Program-made: the position numbers and the translations under genes
Source of the DNA: Monosiga brevicollis MX1
Lineage: Eukaryota > Opisthokonta > Choanoflagellata > Craspedida > Salpingoecidae
NCBI RefSeq assembly: GCF_000002865.3
Contig: NW_001865040.1
Location: 1,645,864-1,709,863 of the forward strand
Reading direction: 5' to 3'
DNA length: 64,000 nt
Shown here: piece by piece, positions 23,083 to 35,848 of the stretch
Numbering within the stretch: the stretch's first letter is position 1
How the letters are laid out: each line of letters starts with the position of its first letter
Notes under the pieces: generated by a model
What the model saw: the letters and a program-made list of their open reading frames with translations, nothing else
Database searches by the model: none
Told to the model about the DNA's origin: nothing

Positions 23083-26000
23083 TTACGAAAGCCACCAAAC
23101 GTTGTCGGTGATCATATACAGGCTATTTACGTCACTTGAAGGGTCTGTGGTCGATCCCTCGGACGGGATTTGCTCAACGTCGGGCGCCTCAGATGCTTTT
23201 ATGATACCCACTGCAGCGAGAAGCGCCGTCAGCAGCAGCAGGTGCTGGGCAGGAGATGCGGCGGGCTCGCCAGCACCATCGAGTGCGTCCATCGTTGTAC
23301 CACCACTTCTTCGCAAAGTACCGAGCTGCCATCGGAGGTCAAAGCCCAGACAGACGTCCGTGTTGATCCACCACATATTGTCAAGCGCGCGCTCGACCGC
23401 CTTCAACACCTCAGCATCCACGTGGTGTTGGCTGCAAAACACCGCACCTAATGTGTGGATGGTTTTGAAAACTCGTAGGCGCTCTGACTGCGCATACAAG
23501 GTTACGGCATTGATTGTGCTCAAATTTTCGAGGTCTGACAGCAAGCGTGAACGCCACTGGGCAACCGTAGTTGGCTGCAGAGCCAGGGGCCCCCAATACG
23601 CTGCCAAGCGGTGCGTGCGCTGAAACCAGAGAAGGGGCTCACGGAAGCAGTTGAGAGGTTCTTGTTCAAACAACTTGGTCTGGGCGGGGGGTTCAAAGCA
23701 GGATAAGGGTGAGAGGGCGGTTGCAGCATTTTGCCCATAGGTAGCAGCCGAGGTGACGTACCGTGTTCAAGGCTTCAAAGCGGTCACATCGTTCCAAAAA
23801 ATGCACCAATAAATGCTCACGCGCGGCGTCTGTGGTGGCCGACGTACACAACCAGGCCATAATATCGCTCGAAGTGCCCACAAAATTGGCAGGTAGTTGC
23901 GCGCCCGACAGGCCTTGCCAGGCTTTGCAAGCCATTTGGCGAATTGAGTCATCTTCAGCTTCGGCTAGCTCCAGCAGCACCAGCACGGCGTCTCGAGCCC
24001 ACGCTACCTCCAGGTTTGCTGTAGATCTCGCGCACAGACCGCGCATGCAACGGGCCGCCGCAAGCTGGAAGACAGGATCGCGATCCCAAGCACACAAAGC
24101 CATGCAGCGGTGCAGCAATGCTGGTAACGCCTCCTCCACGGCCACGTAGCCCAGCACTGCAAAGAGAGCTTGTCGCAGACGATCGTTCTTTAGCTGCAAA
24201 ACGCCTTGGACCACTTCAGTGCTAGCGAACACGTCGTAAGTGCCAGACTTTTGAGCACCCAGCGCGCGCAGCACTGCATGAGCCAGTGCGGTCAGAGCCA
24301 GCTCATCAGCTACAGTATTCGAGAATTGAGCAAAAAGTAGCCGGGCCGCATCCTCGGCGGTGATTTCTCCGGTGGCCAGGGCAGCTTTGGCTTGTTGCAG
24401 AGATTGGGCGCGATGGGCTTGATGGGCTTCCATAGCCTGTGCGCGGACCTGCACGTGCACTGTTGCATGCTGTGGGCTCACGGTCTCGAAACGTGCTTGC
24501 CATTCAGTGGGTAGTGCCAAGAAGCACTCTTGCCAAGCATGCAAGCACATGGAGTCCAAAGTGGTGCCAAGTTTGGATTGAAGGCCGCGCAAGCAATTCC
24601 CTACTGCCGGTGCCCACACAATGCCGCGCTTCAACGCGGCATGAGCGCAGAGTAGCGCTCCGTGTAGTGCATTGGGCGTGGTCACTTCGGTTGTATCAAG
24701 CAGGCGGGGCGTTTCGCCGAGCCGTGCCAGGGCTATGGCCGCTCGAGTCCGTGCGTGGTAGCTCGGGCACTGTGCCAATCGAGCCAGACTGTCCCATAAG
24801 CCCTCCGGCACAACATCATCCGCGTTGAGTGCACCACGCAGTCGAGCCAGCATGAGCAAGAGGGGCATCAAATGTGGTTGATCCAGAAGGAAGGGTAGGT
24901 CAAAGCAATGCTTGGCCAGATCCGTGATTTCCTGTTGTAAGCGAGTCCAGAGCACTCGGTACCTATGTTGACGTTTCAAACCCCAGCCACAGCAGTTGGA
25001 ATGACCACAAGGTTAAGCACGGTGCAAGGCAGGGGTGAATGTGAGGTGCGCGCAATGGAAGGCGAGCCCAACCAAGTCTCAACGAAGCGATGGTATGCAC
25101 ATACCGGCGAGCAAAGTCCGTTGTGGGGAGACAGCCGCTTTCGTTGGGCCCACTTTCAAAGATGCGCTCAATTGCTTGGGAAAAAAGCTGCAAACTGGCG
25201 TTGCGAATCAACCAGGTGCTTGCTCTGAATCCATCAATGGCAAGTCGCGCGCAATGTGCCAGACTGTGCTCGGTAGCTGCACTGAGTGTGCGATCACCCA
25301 GCACCAGCTTCAGCACGTAAAACGCCAACATCTATAGGTGGCGAGCAGCAGAACACCTTTCTCATGAGCAGACGTCCAGTCCACGAGGGTGGCCACAGGC
25401 AGCGGGGCAGCGGCAACAAACCTGTGGTGGATCCAGTGTTTCGTCAGATGCGTCAAAGTGAATGCCCAAGCGGGCAATGCCCTCAAGTTGTGCCATGGTA
25501 TCAACCAGAGCGTGGCGCTTGCGAGTTTGCTGAGCCCGAAGAGCGGCATGAGCAATGTAGGGGAGCCCGGCGGAGCGCCGAGTCACGGAGAGAGCGTCGC
25601 TCCCATTGCGGCACCGCTCAAGCTCAACCGCCAGGAGCTGATCTGTTATGACCTGGAGAGAAGAGCTCTCCGAGGCCTCGACGGCCTCTAATACCTGCAG
25701 CAGTGTCCCGGCCGTGGACTCGATGATGCCACGATGGCGACACGAGGCCAAAATGTCGCGGAGACCCTCCGTCACAGTCTGAGTAAGTGCGACCTGCTCG
25801 TCCATTGACCAATGGCCCGTATTTGAGCCAACAATGACCTGCACCACCGTGGCTAGTAGGGCTGAGCCGGCGCGTAGTGTGGTCCAGGCAAAATTCATGG
25901 CATAGGAAGCGTTGTCGCTGGCCATGGTGTCTTGATCATCTTCCACGCAATCGGTGATGGCACCGTCCATATCAGCGAAAGAAGGCATGGAGCCCCGATC

Positions 26001-29000
26001 CAGTGCCAGCATGGCTCGACCGTAGGCCAGCACGGCCTGTCCCAGCTCAAACGTTGCCCGTAAGTCTTCCTTGTTCAAGGGCTCGCGCAGCAGTGCTTCC
26101 TGCACGCACTCGATCCAACCATCCAAGGGGTGGCGGCTCCACCGATTACGATCCGTCGAGGCCGTTAAGATACCCATATGATAGCGCACCTCGTGAAGCA
26201 GAAGCTGTACACAGGACGACTGGGCCATTGAAGCAGGCGCTGTGACGCGTGCCTCCAAGGAGAGCAAGACGGGGGCCCCGGCTACCACGAGGCGGGCAAG
26301 CGGAGACGCGCTTTCCTCGGCATCGGCTGATTGTGCAGGCAAGGTCGGACTGTGGGCGGGGGTTCGCATTGGATCAGGGGTTACCACGATGGTGTGTTCA
26401 ACTGGCAAAGGCAACAACGTTCGCGCGAAGGCAACGGCTGCTTGACGGTCCTTGCTGCGTGGTGCACCACAGGCTGACCACATGTTTCGCAGGGCAAATT
26501 CCTTGAGATTGAGCTGCTCTGTTGGGGCCAGACGCGGGTACCACGCTTGAAGGACGCGGGCGGCGTCGGCCCGCAGAGCGGGGTAGTTGGAGGCCAGAGC
26601 AAAAGCCACCGTATAGAGAGCATGGGCATCATTTTGCACCACGTCAGCGTGAGCCCATTCGGTCCATTCCAGCATATCTTCCAAGAGCAAGAGAAGCTTG
26701 AGACCCTGCCCTGAGCGTTGCGCGTTGGTTCCGACGCTCAGGCTGAGGAGGGCTTCTCGCTGGCAGTGGCGGAGCGCGATCTCGACACGTTCATGGGCGG
26801 CATCAGTTAAATCGAATGCTTCAGAATGGCTGCGATCCTCTTCAGGCGAAAGTGCTTGATCCTCGTCTGCGCGGCGAAGAGCCATGGCTTCGAGTTTGGC
26901 ATGGCGCTGGCGAGCGTGCTGCTCACTAACAAGCAGGCGCTGCCAAAATTGCCGCACCAGCGTTAGGGTCCGCTATGTAGTGCAACGCGGCAGATCAATG
27001 AGGATCGTGAGCGCAAATATGCCTGCTTACTGCGACCGGCAAGATGGGCACACACACAAAAAGAAACAAAAAAAAACAAACAAAACAGAACCAAAAACGA
27101 TCATAGAGACGCATGTGCGAGAAGGGTTGTACCTGACGTGCTGAGGCCCAAGGGCAGTTGAGGTTTTGGGATACAAACTGACAAAAGAGATCCAGTTCGC
27201 AGGTTTCCGGCACGTGGATGGTCTGAGTACAACGCCAGTCAGGTGGCATGGCGTGAGCTCGAATGCATAAAAACAAGCGGGGAACACGAAAGCAGACCGT
27301 GTCAGAGAGCTGTGAGGAAAGGTGTGTTCGTGTTCGCGTTCGTGTGCGTGTGCGTGCGTGCGCGTGATTATTGGTTCAAAGATGGTTCCCAAGGGGATGC
27401 CCAACCTGTGGGGCCGCAAGCACGAGTGCTGCTGCCGTGAAACGGATGTTCTCGTCCTGATGAAGGAAGGCACTTTGGAGAGATGCATAGTCCAAGCCCA
27501 GGGCAGAAGCACAAGTGGCTGGATCACGCCATATATCATCGGGGAGTTGACCCTCCTGACGAGCAGCGGCAGCGACCAAAAGCAAACCTTGAAGAAGGCT
27601 GCTGTAGTCTAGATGCACCTTACGAGCTGTCAGCTCCTCACGCAAGCACGGTAGAAGCAGGGGCGAGGCGCGGGCCGTGTCTGGCAGCCAGAGCTCACGG
27701 ACGGTGAGAGCCACTGCTGCCTCGCGCCGACTCAAGAGATCAACTAGAAGATTTGCCCAGCTGGCTCTCCAGCGCGGCAAGTCTGTTGGAAAGGTATACG
27801 CCTGCGGTTTGCCGCCATCAACACAGAGAATGCATTCAGCGCGAAGCGTCTCATTTAAAGAGCTTAAAGAAGCAGGTTGGAGCCCCAGGGCTTGGATCGA
27901 CCCTGACCTTGATGGCGGCACGATACACGCTACTGGCGGCTTGAACAGTGCCATGGTACTCGAGTCCAGCGGCCACCATGGCGGGCAGATCGACAAAGCG
28001 CGATTGCCAAAAGTCAAAGCCAAACTCGTTAACCAAGCGCGCCAGCAAAGCATACCGTCGCTATCACGAGCGATGGCATCATTGGTTAGAGCTGCATGAT
28101 GGCAAGAAGCATGGGCGCGGCGATAAGGCGAGCACTGATCGTGGCAGCGACATGGCCGAATCGAGTACCTTGCTATCCGCGGGCATGGCGGCCAGGCCTC
28201 GGGTTAACGTTTCCAGTAGCTGTTCCTGGCCAGAGCGGAGGAGGCGCAAGAGCTTGGAAAAGATGCTGCGTGCCTGGCTTTTGATGACCTGCCAAGCCAT
28301 GCCAAAGCCACGTGAGTTGCGGGAGCCGGGAATGCGAGTGAAGAATGCACAGGGGGTAACCACCATGGCGTACCGCCACCTTGTCGTCAGCTCCTTCCAT
28401 GCTACAGTTGAGGAGCTCAGTCACCAGGCTAGCAACATCAAAGGCCGATAAATCTGGCGCGTCGGTCACTTGCGTGACAAGCAACGAGGCTGCAACGTTA
28501 AGTGTCTGATAGGCGGCAATGCGCGTGTCCAAGGTTTGGTCCGGGGATGCGCGCAGCAAAAGGGCGGAGACCAGCCGCTCAAAGAGGGGGGTGGAGTCAT
28601 TTTCTGATGTGGTGGATGGCCTGGCAACAAGTTGCTCTCGCGGTAACAAGGCCAGCAGGCCGCGGATGTGGGGCACCGAGGCATGGGCGCCCTCGATTGT
28701 GCCTTGCAGGGAAGGTACGGCCAGGAACTGCGTCTCTGCTGCCATGGCCTTGGCATCTCTGCGCGGTCAAGCGTTTCATTGAGAAGTGCATGAAGTTCTT
28801 GAGGTTTGAGATCGAGGACGAAATTGGCAAGGGTGTGTGTGTGTGTGTGCGCGCGTGTGTGTTTGAATGCGAGGGATGAGCCCATGCCACTCACCCAGTG
28901 AGTAGGGCGGGTAGATGGACTTCCGTGCCGTTGACAGAGGCGTGGGTTTTGATCAAGACCATGTAGGTCATAATGACCAGGTTGTGGAGTTCCGGAAAAG

Positions 29001-30037
29001 GGCGGTCGGCCAGAGCGGTGAGTGCGGCCAACAGGCTTTCACAGGATGCATGCGCCACAAATGGGCTCGTTGGTACTTGCAACAACAGCATGGCCAACTA
29101 ATACAAAGCCCGATCGCAGGCAAAATGGTCATGCAGCCGAATCCAACACGCGAGCAGGAAGAACGAGCAGGAGGCGCGCCCCTCGGGCCTATCGTAGATC
29201 CAGGCGAAAAAGGGCATGCGGCCAGCAAAGGAAAGGAGCAAAGAAGTGGGCATGGGGCCACCAGGGGTGTACCTTGAGAAGGCCTAGAACCTCGCTGTCG
29301 GAAAGCAACGGGAGCTGGGCTGGGCCCAAAGCTGCTAACAGGGCGGGCGCGAGCACGGGCGCAACTGCCTGCAAAAGCTCCTGAAAGGCTGGGACTTCAC
29401 GGTTCTCTAGCATGGGTAAAACGTCTAGCAAGACGCCACAGAGACTCTAGCGGCGGGTTTTGATGAACAGAAAGGATACAGGCGGATAGGCCAAGCACGT
29501 GGCAGCCTCGGAGTGAGGGCTCGAAGTAATAGTCTCTTGCCGGGTGGAGCTAGGCTCGGGATAAAAGCATTCAACCTACGTGATCGTCACGGGCATGAGT
29601 AGCTAGGCGCGAGGCTACCAGGTCCATCCAAGCTTGATGAGATTGCTTTGGCCACAGCGTGGCCATGGAGGCCAAGACCTGGCGTTTGGCGAGGACGCGA
29701 GTAAGTGGCTCAGTGAGGAAGAGGTTCTGACGGGGTTTGGAAAAACTCGTTGAGGGGGACGCTTGGGGCTCACCCGAAGGACAGGGCGACGCTCACGAGT
29801 CATGACCATTGCCAAGGCAAATGTCCGTGTGGCAAGATCATGTGCAGACGTAGCGTCGGTCAGCGCCGGCCCGTCGGTTGCCACGAGGTCATGCCAGGTA
29901 CGGCTCAGAGCCTCGACGCCCTGAGCAAGACGTCGCCAATCCGCTTTGCCGGGCCGTTCCTGAGCAGTAAGCTCCGTGACCAATCCCTCAACTTCTGCTA
30001 GAGCCTCAGAGGCTGCATCCGTCAGCGCCTTGGCCAT
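23083..30037 (-). CDS. THADA: THADA / Trm732-like HEAT-repeat protein (DUF2428)
   Basis: Large armadillo/HEAT-type protein. The yeast homologue Trm732 partners Trm7 for 2'-O-methylation of tRNA position 32. Exons run right to left over 7 kb with mostly 60-200-base introns; the largest are about 25362-26957 and 23693-24979. The DUF2428 signature SVTRRSAGLPYIAHAALRAQ lies at about 25540-25595 (human version RRSAGIPF). It is followed at about 25150-25230 by DGFRASTWLIRNASLQLFSQ, matching the human stretch that contains VWAVRNSSTLLFSALITRIF. Further on, SLARLAQCPSYHARTRAAIA (about 24725-24790) matches the human HSPVYHSREMAARAL stretch. The start at 30037 (MAKALTDAASEALAEVEGLV) is preferred. Reading is also open upstream through an Ala/Ala/Val repeat. 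Exact 5' exon joins between 28100 and 29700 are uncertain. Confidence 0.85.
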
Positions 30038-30491
30038 GGCTGTGGTCACGAGGCAAGTTGCGACGACAACAACGGCAGCGACGGCAGCGACGGCAGCGAC
30101 GGCAGCGACGGCAGCGACGGCAGCGAGGCGCTCACTCAATCGCCCTCGTTTCACGTGTCCTTGTGATCCTCGCGTCGGCGTCCGGCACACAATTGCTGAC
30201 ATTTCCTTCCCCAAAGTCATATTATGGCCCCTCCATTATCAAGTCTGGTCTGAGCCAACATAAGTGCGCCTGTTGACATACTTTGCTACCAACCGCTTTT
30301 TGGAGGGCGCTTCCTCTCCCGTAAGGATCAAAGACACCATTACCAAGCGTTGGTCTCGTCTCAGCTCTTGTTGTGGTGTTGACATGCGCATCTGTGTGTG
30401 GGACTTTCTTAGGGCGCAGCACTGTCGAGCTGCATGAGGGTGTAGATCATTTTTTTTTTTGTTTGTGTGTTGAACAAACCAAAAGGACACC
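30038..30491. promoter_or_regulatory. Divergent THADA / PqaA-like intergenic region
   Basis: A 454-base head-to-head spacer that must hold both promoters. It contains a 9-bp GC-rich tandem repeat near the THADA side and a T-run at about 30451-30461 near the hydrolase start. No other element is recognised. Confidence 0.4.
30072..30126 (+). repeat. 9-bp tandem repeat just upstream of the THADA start
   Basis: About six copies of ACGGCAGCG. Read on the minus strand in frame with THADA they encode repeated Ala-Ala-Val, followed by a hydrophobic stretch VVVVATCLVTTA. It may be 5' UTR, or the N-terminal extension of a longer THADA form. Confidence 0.85.
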
Positions 30492-33400
30492 ATGAACATG
30501 TCGACGGCCACCATCGTGATCGTGGCGTTGATCGCCCTCCTCGCCGTGGGTGTAAGTACGCTGCCATGCTTGATCCTCTCCCGTTTCGATTGAACAGCGC
30601 CTTGACTATGGCTATCAGGGGATCGTGCATGAGGCAGGCAGGTGTCTGGGAAGCCAGGTCATGTTGGTCGCATCGGCAGATCGAGCCGCCTCAGTGCCCT
30701 GAGCATGTAGACCGTTTTGGCACGTGTTGATCGAGTGCTGAGGGATTTTCAGTGAGGCGGACGGGGCCCATCATGAGTCTGAACTTCAAAGATGTCAAGG
30801 AGAAAGATCTGTTTGCATCTGCATCGTCTCAGGTTTCTGCTTACTTTGGTGTGTTTCTGGCACAAACACTTGTGGCTGAATAGGTGAAGGCTACGCCTCT
30901 CGATGACTATGTCAACAAGCCCGATAGCAACTACAAGTGGTTTGACACCAACGTCAGCTACACGGGCCCTGGCTATCGCGGTCAGTTTTGCAAATCAGTC
31001 TACGGTTGCGCCAGGCCTTGATCCTTTTTGCCCGTCTGGCACTCACCCGCTGCTATCGCAATGGGACAGTGCACATCCTGAACATGACTTCCCAGCAGTG
31101 GCTGACTGACAACGATGTGGATCGCAGCATCTGGTGGCACTACGTAAGTCCAAGGGTTAGGGTTAGGTCCAAGTAATCGGCTGGCCCACCTTCCCGATCT
31201 CACGTCTTCCTACCCAATCTCGCCTCGCCGTCTTCCCTCACCTGCCTCGGCCTGTCGCCAGATGGCCATCGTCATTCCCGAGACCATGAAGTACAAGGAC
31301 ACCAACACCATGTACATCACCGGTACGTCTTCACGTCGAGTTGCGATTGTTACACAGTGCAGTGCAGCTCTTGGTGCCAAAGGTGCTGATCCGCACCTTG
31401 TTTCTGTGTGCCCCACAGGTGATTACAACACAGACAGCGTGCCGTCGCCCGACTCAGAAGACGTCCTCCTCTGCGTCTCCATTGCCCTGACCTCCTTCGC
31501 TCCCTGCTCCGTTCTCTTCCAAATCCCCAACGCTCCCATCTACTTCAAGGCCGAGCAGCCCCCCACTCGTCGTGTGGAGGATGCCATCATTGCCTACACC
31601 TGGAACCACTTCATTGAGAACCCCAACGAGCCCGAATGGCTGCTCCGCCTGCCCATGACCAAGGCCGCCGTTCGTGCCATGGACACTTCTGAGGCCTACC
31701 TCAAGAAAAACTACAGTGCGTACCACCGGGGACGTTGTCGAATTTGCTTGCCGAACTGTGCGGTGACGATCCTTTGTTGCCTTGTATTTTTGTCTGTATT
31801 TCTCTAGACATGGACATTACGGGCCACATCGTGGCTGGCGGTAAGCCCTGCCTCCTGCCCCCTGCTACCGGCGGTTGACCGGTATTCTAATCCTCGACTC
31901 ATCCGTCCGTCCTCATACACCGCTTTGCCAAATCCATTTTGTACTTTCTTGACAGCTTCCAAGCGCGGCTGGACGACCTGGACCACTGCCGCTGTCGACA
32001 AGCGCGTCAAGGCCATGGTTCCCATTGTCATGGGTACGTCTTGGGCATTGGTTGATTTTGTGAAGGTTCAGAGTGAGGCAAACCAATTTGTGGTGCTTAG
32101 CACTGCCTCGTTCTCACGTGCTCTTCTTGGGGGTAGACTTGCTCCAAATGATTCCCAATGTGCACCACATGTACCGCGCCTACGGCGGTATGTCTCGGGA
32201 TGCATCAAGCGCCGCATTTTCTCCACCGCACTTCGAGTGCAAGTTGCCTCGTACTTTATACGGCTGACCTCACTGCACACTGCACTGCGACAGGCTGGAC
32301 CTTTGCCTTCAAGGACTACTACAGCATGAACTTCACCCAGAACATCGACCACCCCAACATGCAGCTGGTATGTCTTTTGGCTTTGTCATCACGCGGTCAA
32401 AGCTTGGGCATGAGTCCAGCATCTCATTCCGTCTTGGTGATTGGCCGTGTAGCTGGCGGATGTCGTTGATCCCTACGTCTACCGCGAGCGCTACACCATG
32501 CCCAAGCTTGTTGTTGACTCGACAGGCGACGAGTTCTTCCAGTTGGACGACAACTACTTTTGGTGGGACAACGTGACCCAGTACGGTGAATCGCACCTCA
32601 TCTTCATCAAGAACGCCGAGCACTCCCTTGTGACCGGCCTCGTTGAGGTTGTCAAGACCATCTCCTCTTTTGTTCATGACGTCATTGCCAACGAGACTCG
32701 CCCTGAGATGGTACGTGAGCAACAATGGCTGTGACGTCTCGCTCTTAATCCTCAGCGTCCAATGGGTGTCTTGCTTCACGCGTTCCGTCCCTGCCATGAC
32801 TACAACTCGCGCTCACCTGGCGCGTGTGCGTGCGTTCGACACCTTGTTTGCCACAGACCTGGAAGTTTGGCCGCAACGCCGACAACACCTCCGCCTGGAT
32901 CAATCTGACGACCTCGGAAAAGCCCAAGCAAGTCAAGATTCGCTGGGCTGATACTCTCAACCATACCCGCCGCGATTGGCGTCTCGTGACTGGCGAGAAC
33001 CCTTGCCCAACCATCTCTGTGGAAGGTACGGTGCATCTGTATTCTGACTTTTGCACATTTACTTCGATCTGACATGCTGCTGCTGCTGCTGCTGCTGCCC
33101 TCCCATGCACCTTTTTTTTGACTGTGTACGCATCGGTTCATTCACTCGTGTCTTGGGTTCTGATGGTCATGTGGCAGGTGGCTGCGTTCAACCCGTGCTC
33201 TGGCAGGGCAAGGACGCCACCCAGATTGATGACACCCATTTCTGTGCGTTCCATGTCCAGCATCACCTACAATCCAATCGGTTTATGTAGTTGATTGTTT
33301 GCCTCACATCACCCGTTTTTTGTTGTCCTGCGTCTCTCAGCTGGTGAGATGGCATTCCCCGATGCCGGCTTCCGCGCCTGGTTCCTCGAGGTTGAGTTTG

Positions 33401-33619
33401 ATGCTCCCGTCGGCGTTTTCCCCTACATCTTCTCCACCCAGGTAACCCTCGTTTGCCCTGAGATCTTTCCTAAAAAACCCGTCGTGTGCTGTCGTTCGCC
33501 AAAACCTTCCTCACACCCGTCACCTTTGCCCGTGCATCCGATTCTAGGTGGATATCGTGCCCGACTACTATCCCTTCCCCGATTGCCACGGCGAAGCTTG
33601 CCGCGGAACCCTTCTCTAA
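30492..33619 (+). CDS. PhoPQ-activated pathogenicity-related (PqaA-type) alpha/beta hydrolase
   Basis: Predicted secreted or membrane-anchored alpha/beta-hydrolase-fold protein of the PqaA/AprA family. The family is known from enterobacteria (PqaA) and from Dictyostelium (AprA, a proliferation repressor). The ATG at 30492 (ACCATGAACATG) starts a hydrophobic N-terminus (MNMSTATIVIVALIALLAV), a signal peptide or anchor. About a dozen exons follow. Family landmarks are PLDDYVNKPDSNYKWFDT, SIWWHYMAIVIPE, HIVAGASKRGWTTWTTAAVD with the likely nucleophile Ser in GASKRGW, a candidate acid in VVDSTGDEFFQLDDNYFWWD, and a candidate His in IKNAEHSL. The C-terminal beta-rich part ends CHGEACRGTLL-stop at 33619. 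Several NxT/S sites fit a secretory route. The natural substrate is unknown. Confidence 0.88.
31154..31167 (+). repeat. Short TTAGGG-type motif in a PqaA-gene intron
   Basis: GGGTTAGGGTTAGG, just over two telomere-like hexamers, sits 10 bases after an intron donor. At this length it could be chance or the trace of a repaired break. Confidence 0.8.
33074..33098 (+). repeat. (CTG)n microsatellite in a PqaA-gene intron
   Basis: About eight CTG units in the intron following the exon that ends NPCPTISVEG. It is non-coding in the gene model. Confidence 0.85.
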
Positions 33620-33888
33620 ATGAGCCACATTTCGTTTCTTTTACCATTTCATGTGTCCCTGCTTTTCGTCGCACATATTTGCCTTTGCTCTAGCATCAAT
33701 CGAAAGGCCAGGCCACTGAACTTGAACTTCTTTCTCATGTATACCGCGCAACGTCACGCCGCATCAACCGCTCGTCCGTTAAACACAGAACAATGACAAG
33801 TGAGCCCAGGTCATGATCAGAACAAGATGAGGTCAGAAACACAAAAACCCCAAAACCAGCCTAGCTTGGAAAATCGATTCAGGGACGC

Positions 33889-35661
33889 TTAGAAAAGGCG
33901 ACGTGTGTCGCGAGACTTTTTCCGCTTGATCTCTTTCTCTAATCTGCAAGGGAGCACACGCGCAACGCGTGTTCGTCAACATGCCGGGAACTAAGAAGAG
34001 GGCGGCGAAACCCACTTTGAACATACTTGTGCTTGGCCGCCTGCAGCGTGGCAATCTCAGCATCAGCGCCGCTAATGTAGCCATGAACGGCGTCGGTGAC
34101 GCGGCGGCTCTGTGAGTCGCGTCCCGACTGTCGCTGCTTGAAACGTTCCAGTTCAGCAATCTTGCGAAACAAGAGTATGAGGGGAGCGCAGGCGGTGGTC
34201 AGTCGGATGTTGATGACAAAAACAAACCACAGGAAAAAAAAAAAAAAATAAAGCAGCCATCTTCGTCGATCAGGACCACGAACCTGTGCCTCGAGTCCCA
34301 AGAGCTGGGCTTGCGCCGTTGGTGGAGGGCCACTGGGCTTGGTCGACGGTCCACGGGATGAGTTTGTTTGCGCCATCGGGGTGCCTGAACGTTCGGTTGG
34401 TGCCGGCTCGGCCAGAATGCGATTTAGCTTGTCAAAGACTGTGGGCTTGTTCGTTCGCCGCGCGCCATGTTTCTTAGCTGGAGGCTCACCCACTGAAATC
34501 AAGCGAAAGTCAAGTACAGGACCCCTCAGTTTAAAGTTGACAGCAACACAAAGCTGCGTGAAGGCACGCATGTCGACGGCTGCACTTACCAAAGTGTAGG
34601 CGACCCTGAGCGCGAAGCTGCATGATCTTGTCCAGGCTCTTCCCTGCTGGCACCACCAGGGCCGCCACGGGCTCGACACGGCCACGCTTATCTGCTCCCA
34701 AGCCATCGCCGGGTTTGTAACCATATTTTTGCAGGAGCTTAAGGCCGATGCCCGAAGTGTGCCGCTCCCAAGCCCCAAACGTCTTGACGTCGATTCTCGC
34801 GGTTGTTGTTACGGTATCCTCCTCAGCATCGTCATCCGAGTCGCCATCCGAGTCGTCATCATCAGAGAGAGTTTCTGCTTCAGCACACATTGGGGCCAAA
34901 TGATCACTGGAGACTGCAATAACATCGGTTGATCCGGAGGCCACACCGAGGGGTGTGACCCATGATACCAAGGCTTGGCCATCATCAGCGACCCCGCGCA
35001 AGAGGGCTCGACGCCAGAGACGCGGGCCGCTACGGACCAGGCACAGCGCATTGATTTCCAGTGGCTGCTCAGCAGCTGGTTTCAATGCATCCACTGACAC
35101 GCGATGGCCGTGTGACCAGGAACAGCCCGTGTCAAAGCGGCAATGTCCTTGCAGGAAGGCAGGGCAAGTGCACATGTCCGCAGACAATGGGCGTTGGAAG
35201 TCAACCAGGCAGTTCTGGCCATCAGTCTCAAGGAAAAGGACGCGAGCCAAGTGATGGGCTCGCTCGCCTTGCTTTGTTGTAAAGGGCGCCATGCATTCGG
35301 AGCCTGGGGCGATGGTTTCGCGATACGCTGGACGGTGTGCGCGCGTATCGGCCGTTACGGTCGCTACGCGTGCTTCCTCAGTCGCGAAAAAGCTGGCATA
35401 GGCTTGGTCTTTTGATGTTTGCGGAGGCGCATTTGAGACAGGGTTTTGATTTCCAGACAAAGACGACTGTGCCTGGGCAGGCGGCTGCTGCGACTGCGCC
35501 TTGTCTGTTGATGGGGCTGAGGAGGATGCCTGCTCGCTGCGCAGCAACTGGACGAGGTCGTGCAGGTCCTGGCGCATTGCCTCCAGCTCTGGGTTTGGGC
35601 CTCCAATCTGTAGTGCCTCCTCAAGGCTTTGCAGCGTAGCCTCGGCTTCGGCGAGATCCAT
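33889..35661 (-). CDS. ZGPAT: ZGPAT-like CCCH zinc-finger and G-patch protein
   Basis: Nuclear CCCH-type zinc-finger/G-patch protein. Human ZGPAT has been described as a transcriptional repressor with splicing links. The start at 35661 gives [20 protein letters not shown], similar to the human N-terminal helix. The CCCH finger is [20 protein letters not shown], ending SHG (human CPFFLEGKCRFKENCRFSHG). A Tudor-like segment and an acidic Asp/Ser stretch follow (about 34810-34870). The G-patch is [20 protein letters not shown], then [18 protein letters not shown] as in human. The C-terminal exons give the FDKLN motif (human FDFLNEKL) and a helical end [20 protein letters not shown]. The last exon codes [17 protein letters not shown] with TAA at 33891-33889. 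Domain order and length agree with the family. It is head-to-head with the CoREST-like gene 254 bases away. Confidence 0.93.
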
Positions 35662-35705
35662 CTCTCAAGTCTTCGCCGAGCGATAGACGCTTGAGCGCCC
35701 CCTCA

Positions 35706-35752
<47 letters not shown>

Positions 35753-35817
35753 AGATGTTGAGTGCTGGTTTTGCTCGAAATATCTGACAATCCAGCCCAC
35801 ACTACATTATATGTAAG

Positions 35818-35848
<31 letters not shown>

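Noticed and set aside
30072-30126. 9-bp repeat considered as a CRISPR-like or regulatory array
   Set aside because: The units are directly adjacent with no spacers. It is a simple tandem repeat beside the THADA start.
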